Assembly (NCBI RefSeq): GCF_014873855.1
Contig: NZ_JADBEL010000018.1
Coordinates: 1 to 61,557 of the forward strand
DNA length: 61,557 nt
Origin: Sporosarcina limicola
GTDB taxonomy: Bacteria; Bacillota; Bacilli; Bacillales_A; Planococcaceae
Direction: 5' to 3'
Position 1 is the stretch's first letter; each line of letters begins with the position of its first letter. The translations under genes were made by a program, and so were the position numbers. Below the pieces are notes generated by a model that worked only from the letters and a program-made list of their open reading frames with translations, had not been told where the DNA came from and searched no databases. Below are positions 19,780 to 27,136 of the stretch, piece by piece.

Positions 19780-20679
19780 ATGAAATTTGTCATTGCGGGT
19801 GGCTCTGGGTTCGTTGGCCAGAGACTAACGGAAATTTTATTGGATGAAGGGCATGAGGTTGTCATTCTATCAAGGAAAGACAAAAAATCCGAAGGCAATA
19901 TCCACTATGTGAAATGGCTACAAGAAGGTGCTTCCCCGGAACAAGAAATCATCTCCGCCGATGCATTCATTAACCTTGCGGGCGTTTCCATCAATGAAGG
20001 GCGCTGGACCGCAGAACATCAAAAGCATATTTACGACAGTAGAATGGATGCCACAGATGAACTTTTACGGATTATTTCCGCTTTACAAAAGAAACCCTCC
20101 GTACTTGTCAATGCAAGTGCAATCGGTATTTATCCTGCATCCGAAACGGCCATCTATACAGAAAAGTCCTTGGAGGTTGCCGAAGGTTTTCTCGCCAGGA
20201 CAGTTGTGGATTGGGAACATAAGGCAGCGACTGTGGAAACGGAAGGTATTCGGACCGTGTTCATGAGATTTGGTGTGGTGCTTGGGAATGAGGGCGGCGC
20301 ATTACCATTAATGGTTCTACCGTATAAGCTTTTTGCAGGCGGCACGGTGGGATCCGGTAGGCAGTGGTTGTCTTGGATTCATGTAACAGATGTCGCTCGT
20401 GCTATCGCTTTTGCTGTCGAAAACAATCGGCTAAGCAGCCCTATCAATGTCACAGCGCCATTTCCAATGCGGATGAAATACTTTGGGCAAGCAATCGGCT
20501 CCGTTTTACACCGCCCACATTGGTTCCCAGCTCCTGCATTCATCATGAAAATCGCTCTTGGTCAAAAAAGTGCGCTCGTTCTCGAAGGACAGCATGTCTT
20601 ACCCGAAGTGCTTCTTGATAACGGTTTTGAATTCGAATTTCCTACAATTGAAGCGGCTCTTGAGAACTTGTTAAATTAA
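19780..20679 (+). CDS. yfhF: YfhF family epimerase (SDR39U1/TIGR01777)
   Basis: The 299-residue extended short-chain dehydrogenase has the NAD-binding motif GGSGFVGQRL (about 5-14) and the family blocks FINLAGVSINEGRW and GIYPAS in the usual places of the TIGR01777 group. The last fifth is the DUF1731-like C-terminal segment. The substrate is unknown. TTGGAGGTG precedes the ATG. It is the synteny partner of recX and yfhH. Its 3' end is followed directly by the promoter of pdaA. Confidence 0.9.
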   Translation: MKFVIAGGSGFVGQRLTEILLDEGHEVVILSRKDKKSEGNIHYVKWLQEGASPEQEIISADAFINLAGVSINEGRWTAEHQKHIYDSRMDATDELLRIISALQKKPSVLVNASAIGIYPASETAIYTEKSLEVAEGFLARTVVDWEHKAATVETEGIRTVFMRFGVVLGNEGGALPLMVLPYKLFAGGTVGSGRQWLSWIHVTDVARAIAFAVENNRLSSPINVTAPFPMRMKYFGQAIGSVLHRPHWFPAPAFIMKIALGQKSALVLEGQHVLPEVLLDNGFEFEFPTIEAALENLLN

Positions 20680-20682
20680 GAT

Positions 20683-20711
20683 GTATACATTAATGCTAAC
20701 AACGCATCCTA
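20683..20711 (+). promoter_or_regulatory. Candidate sigma-G promoter of pdaA
   Basis: -35 GTATA (20683-20687) and -10 CATCCTA (20705-20711) are separated by exactly 17 bp. Both match the forespore sigma-G consensus GYATR and CATNNTA at all specified positions. The predicted start is near 20718, about 20 bases before the pdaA ATG. B. subtilis pdaA is known to be expressed in the forespore. Confidence 0.75.
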
Positions 20712-20736
20712 CCTATAAAGGAAAGGTGCGTTTTTT
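20701..20736 (+). terminator. Hairpin with T-run overlapping the pdaA leader and ribosome binding site
   Basis: AACGCATCCT (20701-20710) pairs imperfectly with AAGGTGCGTT (20723-20732), with a further CCT/AGG pair inside, followed by TTTTTT. It would end yfhF read-through and hide the pdaA ribosome binding site (AAAGGAAAGGTG). A transcript starting near 20718 lacks the 5' arm and escapes both effects. Confidence 0.7.
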
Positions 20737-20737
20737 A

Positions 20738-21541
20738 ATGATGAACAAGCATTTGTCCGGCCTATTGATGGCGGCCTTTATACTGATTGCTGGACTTGTA
20801 TTCAACCCCTTTTCTGCCAAAGCAGAAGCATTTCATTGGGGATTCAAAAAAGCAGTGGATGAAGTACCTCCGAGTGCTGGTGCCGCCCTCGATTCATTAC
20901 TCGATAAACATGGTGCTCTCTACAAAGGAAAGCCAGACGAAAAGATTGTGTATTTGACGTTCGATAATGGCTATGAGAACGGCTATACAGAAAGCATTCT
21001 CAATACGTTGAAGAAGGAAGATGTACCAGCGACTTTCTTTGTTACAGGGCATTACGTCAAAAGCGCGACACCACTTGTCAAAAGGATGATTGCGGAAGGT
21101 CACGGGATCGGTAACCACTCCTATAATCATCCTAACATGACGAATTTATCGGAAAAAGAGATGGAAAATGAATGGCGGAAACTCGATGAAATCCTTCTTA
21201 AATTGACGGGCTTGAAACGGACTGTCTATTTCAGACCTCCAGAAGGTACTTTCAATGAAAGACTCCTTAGCAAAGCAAATGAAATGGGCTATCGACATAT
21301 TTTTTGGTCAGTCGCTTTCATCGATTGGCATAGGGATAAACCTAAAGGGCGGGATTTCGCTTACGGCGAGCTCATGAATCAACTGCATCCAGGTGCTCTT
21401 ATTTTGATGCACACAGTATCACCCGATAATGCGGAAGCACTCCCGTCCTTTATCCAGGACGCTAAAAAGAAGGGCTACTCCTTTCAAACACTTGACGACC
21501 TTGTATTAGAATACGAAAACATCCACTCGATATTGAGATAA
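20738..21541 (+). CDS. pdaA: Delta-lactam-forming peptidoglycan N-deacetylase PdaA
   Basis: The 267-residue polysaccharide deacetylase makes muramic delta-lactam in spore cortex peptidoglycan together with the amidase CwlD. It has a signal peptide (about 1-28, ending AKAEA). The deacetylase fold contains LTFDNGYENGYT, where PdaA enzymes have asparagine in place of the second aspartate of other family members, the metal motif HSYNHPN, RPPEGTF and LILMHTVS. ATG at 20738 is used because the longer frame runs into the promoter. The nearest homologue by recall is B. subtilis PdaA (YfjS). Confidence 0.94.
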   Translation: MMNKHLSGLLMAAFILIAGLVFNPFSAKAEAFHWGFKKAVDEVPPSAGAALDSLLDKHGALYKGKPDEKIVYLTFDNGYENGYTESILNTLKKEDVPATFFVTGHYVKSATPLVKRMIAEGHGIGNHSYNHPNMTNLSEKEMENEWRKLDEILLKLTGLKRTVYFRPPEGTFNERLLSKANEMGYRHIFWSVAFIDWHRDKPKGRDFAYGELMNQLHPGALILMHTVSPDNAEALPSFIQDAKKKGYSFQTLDDLVLEYENIHSILR

Positions 21542-21542
21542 C

Positions 21543-21571
21543 AAAAAAGCGTCCGTTGCTGGACGCTTTTT
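21543..21571. terminator. Bidirectional terminator between pdaA and yfkF
   Basis: AAAAAGCGTCC pairs with GGACGCTTTTT around GTTGCT, with A and T runs on both sides, between converging genes. Confidence 0.92.
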
Positions 21572-21572
21572 C

Positions 21573-22754
21573 TCATAAAGCCTTTTCCAACCGTTTTGTT
21601 CTCCCAAAGCAAGACAACATAAATAATCCCGCTAAAAAGAACGCAATCAGCAATAAGAAACTGTAACCGGCATTAAACTCTAGAAAGAGACCCCCGAGAA
21701 ACGGCCCCGTTAAACTTCCGACACTGAAGAAAATACCACATAACAAATTTCCCGTTGGCAAAAATTCTTTCGGTGTCAGATCGGACATATAAGAAATGCC
21801 CAGTGAAAAAATCGAGCCTAAAAACAGTCCCGCGATGAAAAACATCGATACAATTGTAATGACGGATGTTTCCATGGTACTGGCTACGAAAAACGATACG
21901 CTTCCCCCGCCGAGCGCAAAAAGAAAAACTTTACGTCTGCCGATTTTATCTGACAACATCCCTAACGGTAATTGCGAAACGATCCCTCCGGCAGAAAATG
22001 AAACCAACATAAATGATACAGAATGAAGTTCGAATCCGTTCCTTAGAGCATATACCGGATACATTGCATGCAATGATGACTCCAGAAACCCATATCCGAA
22101 AGGGCCGAGTAATGCGAGCCATGCCACTGCAATGGTCGCCTTGAACCGTCTAAAAACGTTTCCTTCCGCCACTTTCCCTTTGATGACATCCGGGAATTCA
22201 TTTTTCACCCTAAAGACAAGTGACCATGCCAGCATGCAAAGCAGACCAGAGACGATAAACGGCAATCCTTCAAATGTATCGACAAGTGGGACAAATAACG
22301 GACCTGCAGCAAACCCTACACCAAATGACATCCCGTAAATAGCAATATTACGGCCGAGTCGGTGTTGTGGAGAAAAACTTGTTATCCAAGTCTGCGTCGA
22401 AAAGTGCAGGGCGTGATCCCCAATTCCAATCATAAGCCGTAAAAAATACCAAAACACCGCACTCTTCCAAAATGGAAACAATAACAACGACAAGAAGACG
22501 AGCATCCCGCCTCCGATAATGATTGGCTTATAGCCAAAACGCCTTAACGGGGCTTCCATGAAGGGAGCGACGAGTAGTGTTCCTATATATAAACCTGTGG
22601 CATTCAGACCATTCAACGCACTCGACACTCCATCACGTTCGAAGATGGCTGAAATAAGCGGCAATAACATTCCTTGTGAAAATCCTGAAATCGATACGAT
22701 AATGACGAGTATCCAAAATCGTTTTCTTTCTACTTGCGAAAAACTAGCCATCAT
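21573..22754 (-). CDS. yfkF: MFS transporter, YfkF-like
   Basis: The 393-residue protein has about twelve hydrophobic helices and the MFS loop motif GMLSDKIGRRKV between helices 8 and 9. A degenerate equivalent, APLRRFGYKP, is found after helix 2. It resembles B. subtilis YfkF (the GFSQGMLLP N-terminus), and neighbouring yfkH and yfkK support that name. The substrate is unknown. GGGAGCG precedes two ATG codons. A long leader with its own promoter and an intrinsic terminator lies upstream, suggesting regulation by attenuation. Confidence 0.85.
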   Translation of the reverse strand: MMASFSQVERKRFWILVIIVSISGFSQGMLLPLISAIFERDGVSSALNGLNATGLYIGTLLVAPFMEAPLRRFGYKPIIIGGGMLVFLSLLLFPFWKSAVFWYFLRLMIGIGDHALHFSTQTWITSFSPQHRLGRNIAIYGMSFGVGFAAGPLFVPLVDTFEGLPFIVSGLLCMLAWSLVFRVKNEFPDVIKGKVAEGNVFRRFKATIAVAWLALLGPFGYGFLESSLHAMYPVYALRNGFELHSVSFMLVSFSAGGIVSQLPLGMLSDKIGRRKVFLFALGGGSVSFFVASTMETSVITIVSMFFIAGLFLGSIFSLGISYMSDLTPKEFLPTGNLLCGIFFSVGSLTGPFLGGLFLEFNAGYSFLLLIAFFLAGLFMLSCFGRTKRLEKAL

Positions 22755-22850
22755 TCAAACGCTCCCTACATTACTGGCGATTGAATTAGTTTATCATAAA
22801 GGAGCAGCATAATTGTAGAATTCAAGGTTTTTGACCGTTTATACAAATCG

Positions 22851-22893
22851 AAAAGACCCAGTCCCCATCTGTTTGTCAGATTTCGGCTGGGCC
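22851..22893 (-). terminator. Intrinsic terminator in the yfkF leader
   Basis: On the minus strand GGCCCAG pairs with CTGGGTC, closing an inner ATCTG/CAGAT hairpin, and TTTTCGATTTGT follows. It lies 96 bases upstream of the yfkF start. Confidence 0.75.
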
Positions 22894-23045
22894 TTTACGT
22901 ATGAATTGAGCCATCGTTTTCTAATTCCATTTGCATAATTCGTAGCTGTCCTTAAGCTTCAAACCTTCGGACGTTTACGTATCCCCTCCCTCATAGTAGG
23001 ATTCGATTCGTCAACTGACTACAACGCCCTCCCTTTCGTTTGATT
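22851..23045 (-). ncRNA. Candidate structured leader RNA or small RNA upstream of yfkF
   Basis: Transcription from the promoter at 23052-23080 would produce about 195 nucleotides ending at the terminator. The RNA holds two GGGAGGG tracts, a GTCC...GGAC helix around GAAGGTTTGAAGCTT, and a repeated TACGTAAA. It fits no riboswitch class whose consensus I could recall (TPP, SAM, purine, lysine, M-box, yybP, ykkC, c-di-GMP, preQ1, fluoride were compared from memory). It could be a cis-acting attenuator of yfkF or a free small RNA. Confidence 0.5.
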
Positions 23046-23051
23046 ACATGT

Positions 23052-23080
23052 ATCATATCACAGAGATTTTCTATTGTAAA
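23052..23080 (-). promoter_or_regulatory. Sigma-A promoter of the yfkF leader
   Basis: On the minus strand -35 TTTACA (23075-23080), a 17-bp spacer and -10 TATGAT (23052-23057) form a good vegetative promoter, starting near 23045, almost 300 bases before yfkF. Confidence 0.75.
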
Positions 23081-23185
23081 GATTTTGTTAAGGGGAATAT
23101 TCAAGCAATATGAGGTACTACTTTGATTCATTGAAAAATAACGATTTTTCGTATACGATGAAAGCATTGAAAAGAGGTGTACGGA

Positions 23186-23368
23186 TTGGATAAACCACAA
23201 ATGAATGGCCACGTCGAAGGATTGAAATCACGGCTCCATCAATTCCTTGAAACACTTGACACGATTGAGCCAGAAACAGCTGATCTACAAGAAATTGATC
23301 GGCTTATTAGCATGGTAGACGAACTTGAAGAACAAGTAGAAAAGATTAAATCGGACAAAAAACAATAG
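23186..23368 (+). CDS. SE1561 family small protein
   Basis: The 60-residue acidic protein is predicted to be two amphipathic helices, with VEGLKSRLHQFLETLDTIE and DLQEIDRLISMVDELEEQVE forming heptad-like patterns, so a short coiled coil is likely. It fits the uncharacterised SE1561 family of Bacillales small proteins. A TTG start is chosen because AGAGG lies 8 bases upstream. The longer frame begins inside that site. It precedes the fumarase gene by 22 bases and is probably co-transcribed with it. No function can be assigned. Confidence 0.75.
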   Translation: MDKPQMNGHVEGLKSRLHQFLETLDTIEPETADLQEIDRLISMVDELEEQVEKIKSDKKQ

Positions 23369-23390
23369 AACTGTAGGAGGAAATTTGGAA

Positions 23391-24926
23391 ATGTACATAG
23401 AGAAAATCGAAAAAAGTATGTATGACCTCATTTGTGAAACATCAACCAATCTTCCAAAAGACGTTCGCCGAGCAATTCAAGCTGCGAAAGATCAAGAGGA
23501 TGCAGGAACACGTTCAGCAATGAGTCTCGATACAATCGCAAAAAACATTAATATGGCGGATGAAAAAATGTCCCCAATTTGCCAGGATACAGGAATGCCG
23601 ACATTTAAAATCAAAACCCCCGTTGGAGTGAACCAGCTTGAAATTAAGGCCGCTATCAAACGCGCGATTGTCCAGGCTACAAAGGACACTAAACTCCGCC
23701 CGAACTCTGTCGACTCGCTTACAGGCGACAATAGTGGCGACAATCTTGGCGAAGGCGTCCCTGTTATTAAATTTGAGCAATGGGAGCAGAACTACATTGA
23801 AGTGAAGTTGATTCTTAAAGGTGGCGGCTGTGAGAATAAAAATATCCAGTACAGCCTCCCCGCTGAACTTGAAGGACTCGGACGCGCTGGACGTGACCTT
23901 GATGGTATCCGTAAATGTGTTTTGCATTCCGTTTATCAAGCACAAGGCCAAGGCTGTTCAGCAGGATTCATCGGCGTAGGAATTGGTGGTGACCGCGCTT
24001 CAGGTTACGAACTTGCGAAAAATCAACTATTCCGTGAAGTATACGATGTCAATCCCGACGAAAGACTTGCGGAACTTGAAACGTATATTATGGAAACAGC
24101 GAACAAACTTGGCATTGGCACAATGGGCTTTGGCGGTGAAGTATCGCTCCTCGGCTGTAAAGTCGGAGTCATGAACCGTATTCCGGCAAGCTTCTACGTC
24201 TCAGTTGCCTATAATTGCTGGGCTTATCGCCGAATGGCTGTCGATATAGATGCTACATCAGGAGAAATCACAAACTGGCATTATGCAGACGGTGAAAAAA
24301 TCGCTTTCGATCAAGACGGACAACAAGAAGTAGAACAAACTTCTCGTACAGTCGAACTTACTGCACCGATTTCAGAACAACAAATCCGCGATTTAAAAGT
24401 CGGCGATGTCGTTAAAATTACCGGTAGAATGTACACAGGCCGAGATGCAATCCATAAGTATCTCTCTGAAAATGATGCACCTGTGGATCTCGACGGACAA
24501 ATCATTTACCATTGCGGTCCTGTCGTAATGAAAAACGAAGACGGCAGCTATGAAATTAAAGCAGCTGGCCCAACGACATCAATTCGTGAAGAACCGTACC
24601 AAGGCGATATTATGAAGCGTTTCGGCATTCGTGCTGTCGTCGGAAAAGGCGGTATGGGCCCAAAAACACTTGCTGCACTCGAAGAACATGGCGGTGTCTA
24701 CTTAAACGCAATTGGTGGAGCAGCACAATATTATGCCGACTGCATCAAAGCGGTTGAAGGCGTCGACCTTCTCCAATTCGGAATTCCCGAAGCCATGTGG
24801 CATTTACGGGTTCAAGACTTCACAGCTGTCGTTACAATGGATTCACATGGCAATAGCTTGCATGCCGATATCGATAAATCCTCACTTGAAAAACTCTCTC
24901 AATTTAAAGAGAAAGTATTTAACTAG
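23391..24926 (+). CDS. fumA: Class I (iron-sulfur) fumarate hydratase
   Basis: The 511-residue oxygen-sensitive fumarase interconverts fumarate and malate with a [4Fe-4S] cluster. Three cluster cysteines are expected in SPICQDTGMP, GQGCSAGFIG and LLGCKVG. Both the alpha part (N-terminal two thirds) and the beta part (from about residue 330, with GRMYTGRDAIHKYL) are fused, as in FumA/FumB. ATG 23391 lies 10 bases after TAGGAGG. The TTG at 23385 is too close. B. subtilis relies on class II CitG, so a class I enzyme here is a notable metabolic difference. A strong terminator follows. Confidence 0.94.
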   Translation: MYIEKIEKSMYDLICETSTNLPKDVRRAIQAAKDQEDAGTRSAMSLDTIAKNINMADEKMSPICQDTGMPTFKIKTPVGVNQLEIKAAIKRAIVQATKDTKLRPNSVDSLTGDNSGDNLGEGVPVIKFEQWEQNYIEVKLILKGGGCENKNIQYSLPAELEGLGRAGRDLDGIRKCVLHSVYQAQGQGCSAGFIGVGIGGDRASGYELAKNQLFREVYDVNPDERLAELETYIMETANKLGIGTMGFGGEVSLLGCKVGVMNRIPASFYVSVAYNCWAYRRMAVDIDATSGEITNWHYADGEKIAFDQDGQQEVEQTSRTVELTAPISEQQIRDLKVGDVVKITGRMYTGRDAIHKYLSENDAPVDLDGQIIYHCGPVVMKNEDGSYEIKAAGPTTSIREEPYQGDIMKRFGIRAVVGKGGMGPKTLAALEEHGGVYLNAIGGAAQYYADCIKAVEGVDLLQFGIPEAMWHLRVQDFTAVVTMDSHGNSLHADIDKSSLEKLSQFKEKVFN

Positions 24927-24930
24927 GCTT

Positions 24931-24975
24931 CAAATCGCCCCGAAACGGTGTAACATCTGTTTCGGGGCGATTTTT
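24931..24975 (+). terminator. Terminator of the fumarase gene
   Basis: AAATCGCCCCGAAAC pairs with GTTTCGGGGCGATTT around GGTGTAACATCT and runs into TTTTT. Confidence 0.93.
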
Positions 24976-25053
24976 ATGTGGAAATAAAATAAATCAGTCC
25001 ACATCAAGCATATTTGTAACCATCACTCTAGCACCATGCTATACTATTACTAA

Positions 25054-25068
25054 TGATAATAATTATAA
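25054..25068. promoter_or_regulatory. Hybrid Per/Fur box upstream of pfeT
   Basis: TGATAATAATTATAA differs from the Per box TTATAATNATTATAA at one position and from the Fur box TGATAATNATTATCA at one position. The left half-site is Fur-like and the right half-site Per-like. It lies about 117 bp upstream of pfeT and just after TATACT (25041-25046), a possible -10. In B. subtilis pfeT is repressed by PerR and activated by Fur, which suits a dual operator. Confidence 0.75.
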
Positions 25069-25099
25069 TTTCATAATTACTCTTGTTTTTGAATCGGTG

Positions 25100-25125
25100 G
25101 TCGGTCCCTATGCATAGGGACCGAC
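25100..25125 (+). other. Perfect 26-bp palindrome in the pfeT leader
   Basis: An 11-bp arm beginning GTCGGTCCCTA and its exact complement flank TGCA. In RNA this is a very stable stem-loop located 60 bases before the start codon. It is followed only by TTTCGTGCTTT, so it is a poor terminator and may be a leader stabiliser, an attenuator or an operator. Confidence 0.7.
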
Positions 25126-25147
25126 TTTCGTGCTTTAATTAGGGTTT

Positions 25148-25162
25148 TGAAATTGAATTTCA
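25148..25162. promoter_or_regulatory. Second 7-1-7 palindrome near the pfeT start
   Basis: TGAAATTGAATTTCA is a perfect 7-1-7 inverted repeat ending 22 bp before the start codon, the spacing used by Fur-family operators although it is only a partial match to Fur or Per consensus. It could be a downstream roadblock site. Confidence 0.4.
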
Positions 25163-25184
25163 TTCTCAATTAGGAGGAGTTAAA

Positions 25185-27089
25185 TTGACAACACACATCG
25201 AACAGGAAAAACAGCCAACTGTAAATTGGACGGAACATCTTGAATTGATAGCAGCGATTCTGTCAGGAATATTAATTGTCGCAGCATGGTTAATTGGAAA
25301 AGGCGGCACTGAAACAGCTTCTATCATTCTCTATATTATTGCATTTTTAATTGGCGGCTTTGCCAAAGCAAAAGAAGGCGTTGAAGAAACAATCAAAAAT
25401 AAAGAGTTAAATGTCGAAATGCTCATGATCTTCGCAGCACTTGGTTCCGCAATTATCGGCTACTGGGCAGAAGGAGCAATTCTCATTTTCATCTTCGCAA
25501 TCAGTGGTGCACTCGAAACGTATACGATAAATAAAAGCCATAAGGAAATCTCAGCACTCATGGAGTTGCAACCTGAAGAGGCGTGGCTCATTCAAGATAA
25601 CGGCTCGGAAATTAAAGTACCAACCGCTTCTTTAAAAGTCGGATCAATTCTACTTGTCAAACCAGGTGAACGGATTCCAGTCGACGGAAACGTGACATAC
25701 GGCGCCACTTCCATCGATATGTCGGCCATTAATGGTGAATCCGTTCCTGTGACAAAAGAAACAGGCGATGAATTATTCGCAGGTACGGTCAACTTGAGCG
25801 GGGCCATCAAAATGAAAATGACAAAGCCAAGCTCTGAAACATTATTTCAAAAAATTATTACGATGGTTCAAAGTGCAAAGAGTGAAAAATCGCCATCTCA
25901 ACAGTTTATCGAAAAATTTGAAGGAACTTATGTAAAAATTGTTATCATTACGGTCTTTGTCATGATGTTCCTCCCCCACTTTGTCTTTGGTTGGGATTGG
26001 ATGACAACAATCTACCGTGCTATCGTCCTACTCGTCGTCGCGTCCCCTTGCGCACTTGTAGCATCTATTATGCCTGCAACGCTTGCAGCAGTCTCTAACG
26101 GTGCAAAACGAGGCATCCTTTTCAAAGGCGGTGTCCATCTCGAACATCTTGGTTCTCTAAAGACGGTTGCTTTCGATAAAACAGGAACACTGACAAATGG
26201 AAAACCTGTTGTTACAGATTTCATTGTTCGTGAAGGGGTTAATGTAGATGAAACATTGGCAATCCTTGCGGGTATCGAATCACAATCGAATCACCCCCTT
26301 GCCGTAGCAATAACGAACTATGCAAAGAATATAGGAATCACTGTCAAACGTAATCTTCAAATAGAAGACGTTCCAGGCCACGGTATTCGGGCTTTTTCCG
26401 ACACAGGAGAACTACTTGTGGGAAATCCCCGTTTTGTGGGCAAGGAATTAGCAGAAGAATTTCATCAAGGCATTGCCTTAGCACTTGCCGATGAAGGGAA
26501 AACTGTGGTTTTCATGAAGGATGATCAAGGGATAATTGCTGCCGCCGCTTTGAAAGATACGCTACGCGATGAAGCAGTTCAGGCCATAAAAGAGTTAAAA
26601 AGTGCAGGGATTTTCACGGTCATGCTGACAGGCGACAATGAAAAAACAGCTGCTGCCATCGCGAAGGAAGCCGGGATCGATTCATACGTCGCAGAATGTT
26701 TACCAGAAATGAAAGTTGTTCATTTGAAAAAACTCCTCGCTGAGTACAAGACAGTCGGAATGGTCGGGGACGGTATTAATGATGCCCCTGCCCTTGCGAC
26801 GGCAACATCTGGATTTGCAATGGGCGAGGGTACTGATGTTGCACTTGAGACAGCCGATATCGTTCTTATGCAAAATGATTTGACTCGCATTTCTTACGCT
26901 ATCAAACTATCACGAAAAATGCAGCGAATTGTGAAGCAGAACGTCTTTTTCTCCATTACAATCATCATGGTGCTTATCATTTCCAACTTTATGCAGGTCG
27001 TCGATTTGCCACTAGGCGTAATCGGACACGAAGGAAGTACGATTCTCGTCATATTAAACGGCCTTCGTATGCTCAATCGGGTTAATTAA
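25185..27089 (+). CDS. pfeT: P1B-4-type Fe(II)/Co(II) efflux ATPase PfeT (formerly ZosA)
   Basis: The 634-residue heavy-metal P-type ATPase exports ferrous iron. It has the membrane motif SPCAL (about 287), the phosphorylation site DKTGT (about 331), TGDN, GDGINDAPAL (about 528) and HEGST in the last helix (about 615). The SPC plus HEGST pair is diagnostic of the P1B-4 group. No N-terminal CXXC metal domain is present, again as in PfeT. The TTG start has AGGAGGAG upstream. The hybrid Per/Fur box in front links it to perR in the same window and to peroxide and iron stress. Confidence 0.93.
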   Translation: MTTHIEQEKQPTVNWTEHLELIAAILSGILIVAAWLIGKGGTETASIILYIIAFLIGGFAKAKEGVEETIKNKELNVEMLMIFAALGSAIIGYWAEGAILIFIFAISGALETYTINKSHKEISALMELQPEEAWLIQDNGSEIKVPTASLKVGSILLVKPGERIPVDGNVTYGATSIDMSAINGESVPVTKETGDELFAGTVNLSGAIKMKMTKPSSETLFQKIITMVQSAKSEKSPSQQFIEKFEGTYVKIVIITVFVMMFLPHFVFGWDWMTTIYRAIVLLVVASPCALVASIMPATLAAVSNGAKRGILFKGGVHLEHLGSLKTVAFDKTGTLTNGKPVVTDFIVREGVNVDETLAILAGIESQSNHPLAVAITNYAKNIGITVKRNLQIEDVPGHGIRAFSDTGELLVGNPRFVGKELAEEFHQGIALALADEGKTVVFMKDDQGIIAAAALKDTLRDEAVQAIKELKSAGIFTVMLTGDNEKTAAAIAKEAGIDSYVAECLPEMKVVHLKKLLAEYKTVGMVGDGINDAPALATATSGFAMGEGTDVALETADIVLMQNDLTRISYAIKLSRKMQRIVKQNVFFSITIIMVLIISNFMQVVDLPLGVIGHEGSTILVILNGLRMLNRVN

Positions 27090-27097
27090 TAAAATCA

Positions 27098-27136
27098 AAA
27101 AAAGCAATGCAGTTAACCAACAGCATTGCTTTTTTC
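27098..27136. terminator. Bidirectional terminator between pfeT and yfkH
   Basis: AAAAAAGCAATGCTG-like arms (GCAATGC with GCATTGC) enclose an 11-base loop between A and T runs. The last codons of yfkH fall inside it. Confidence 0.88.

Noticed and set aside
22851..23045. 6S RNA, SRP RNA, RNase P or a T-box as identity of the yfkF leader
   Set aside because: The long self-complementary rod, the Alu/SRP domain motifs, the RNase P core and the T-box AGGGTGGNACCGCG were looked for by eye and not found.
22991..23212. Minus-strand 73-codon frame upstream of yfkF
   Set aside because: It starts upstream of the predicted transcription start, lacks a ribosome binding site and covers a strong promoter.
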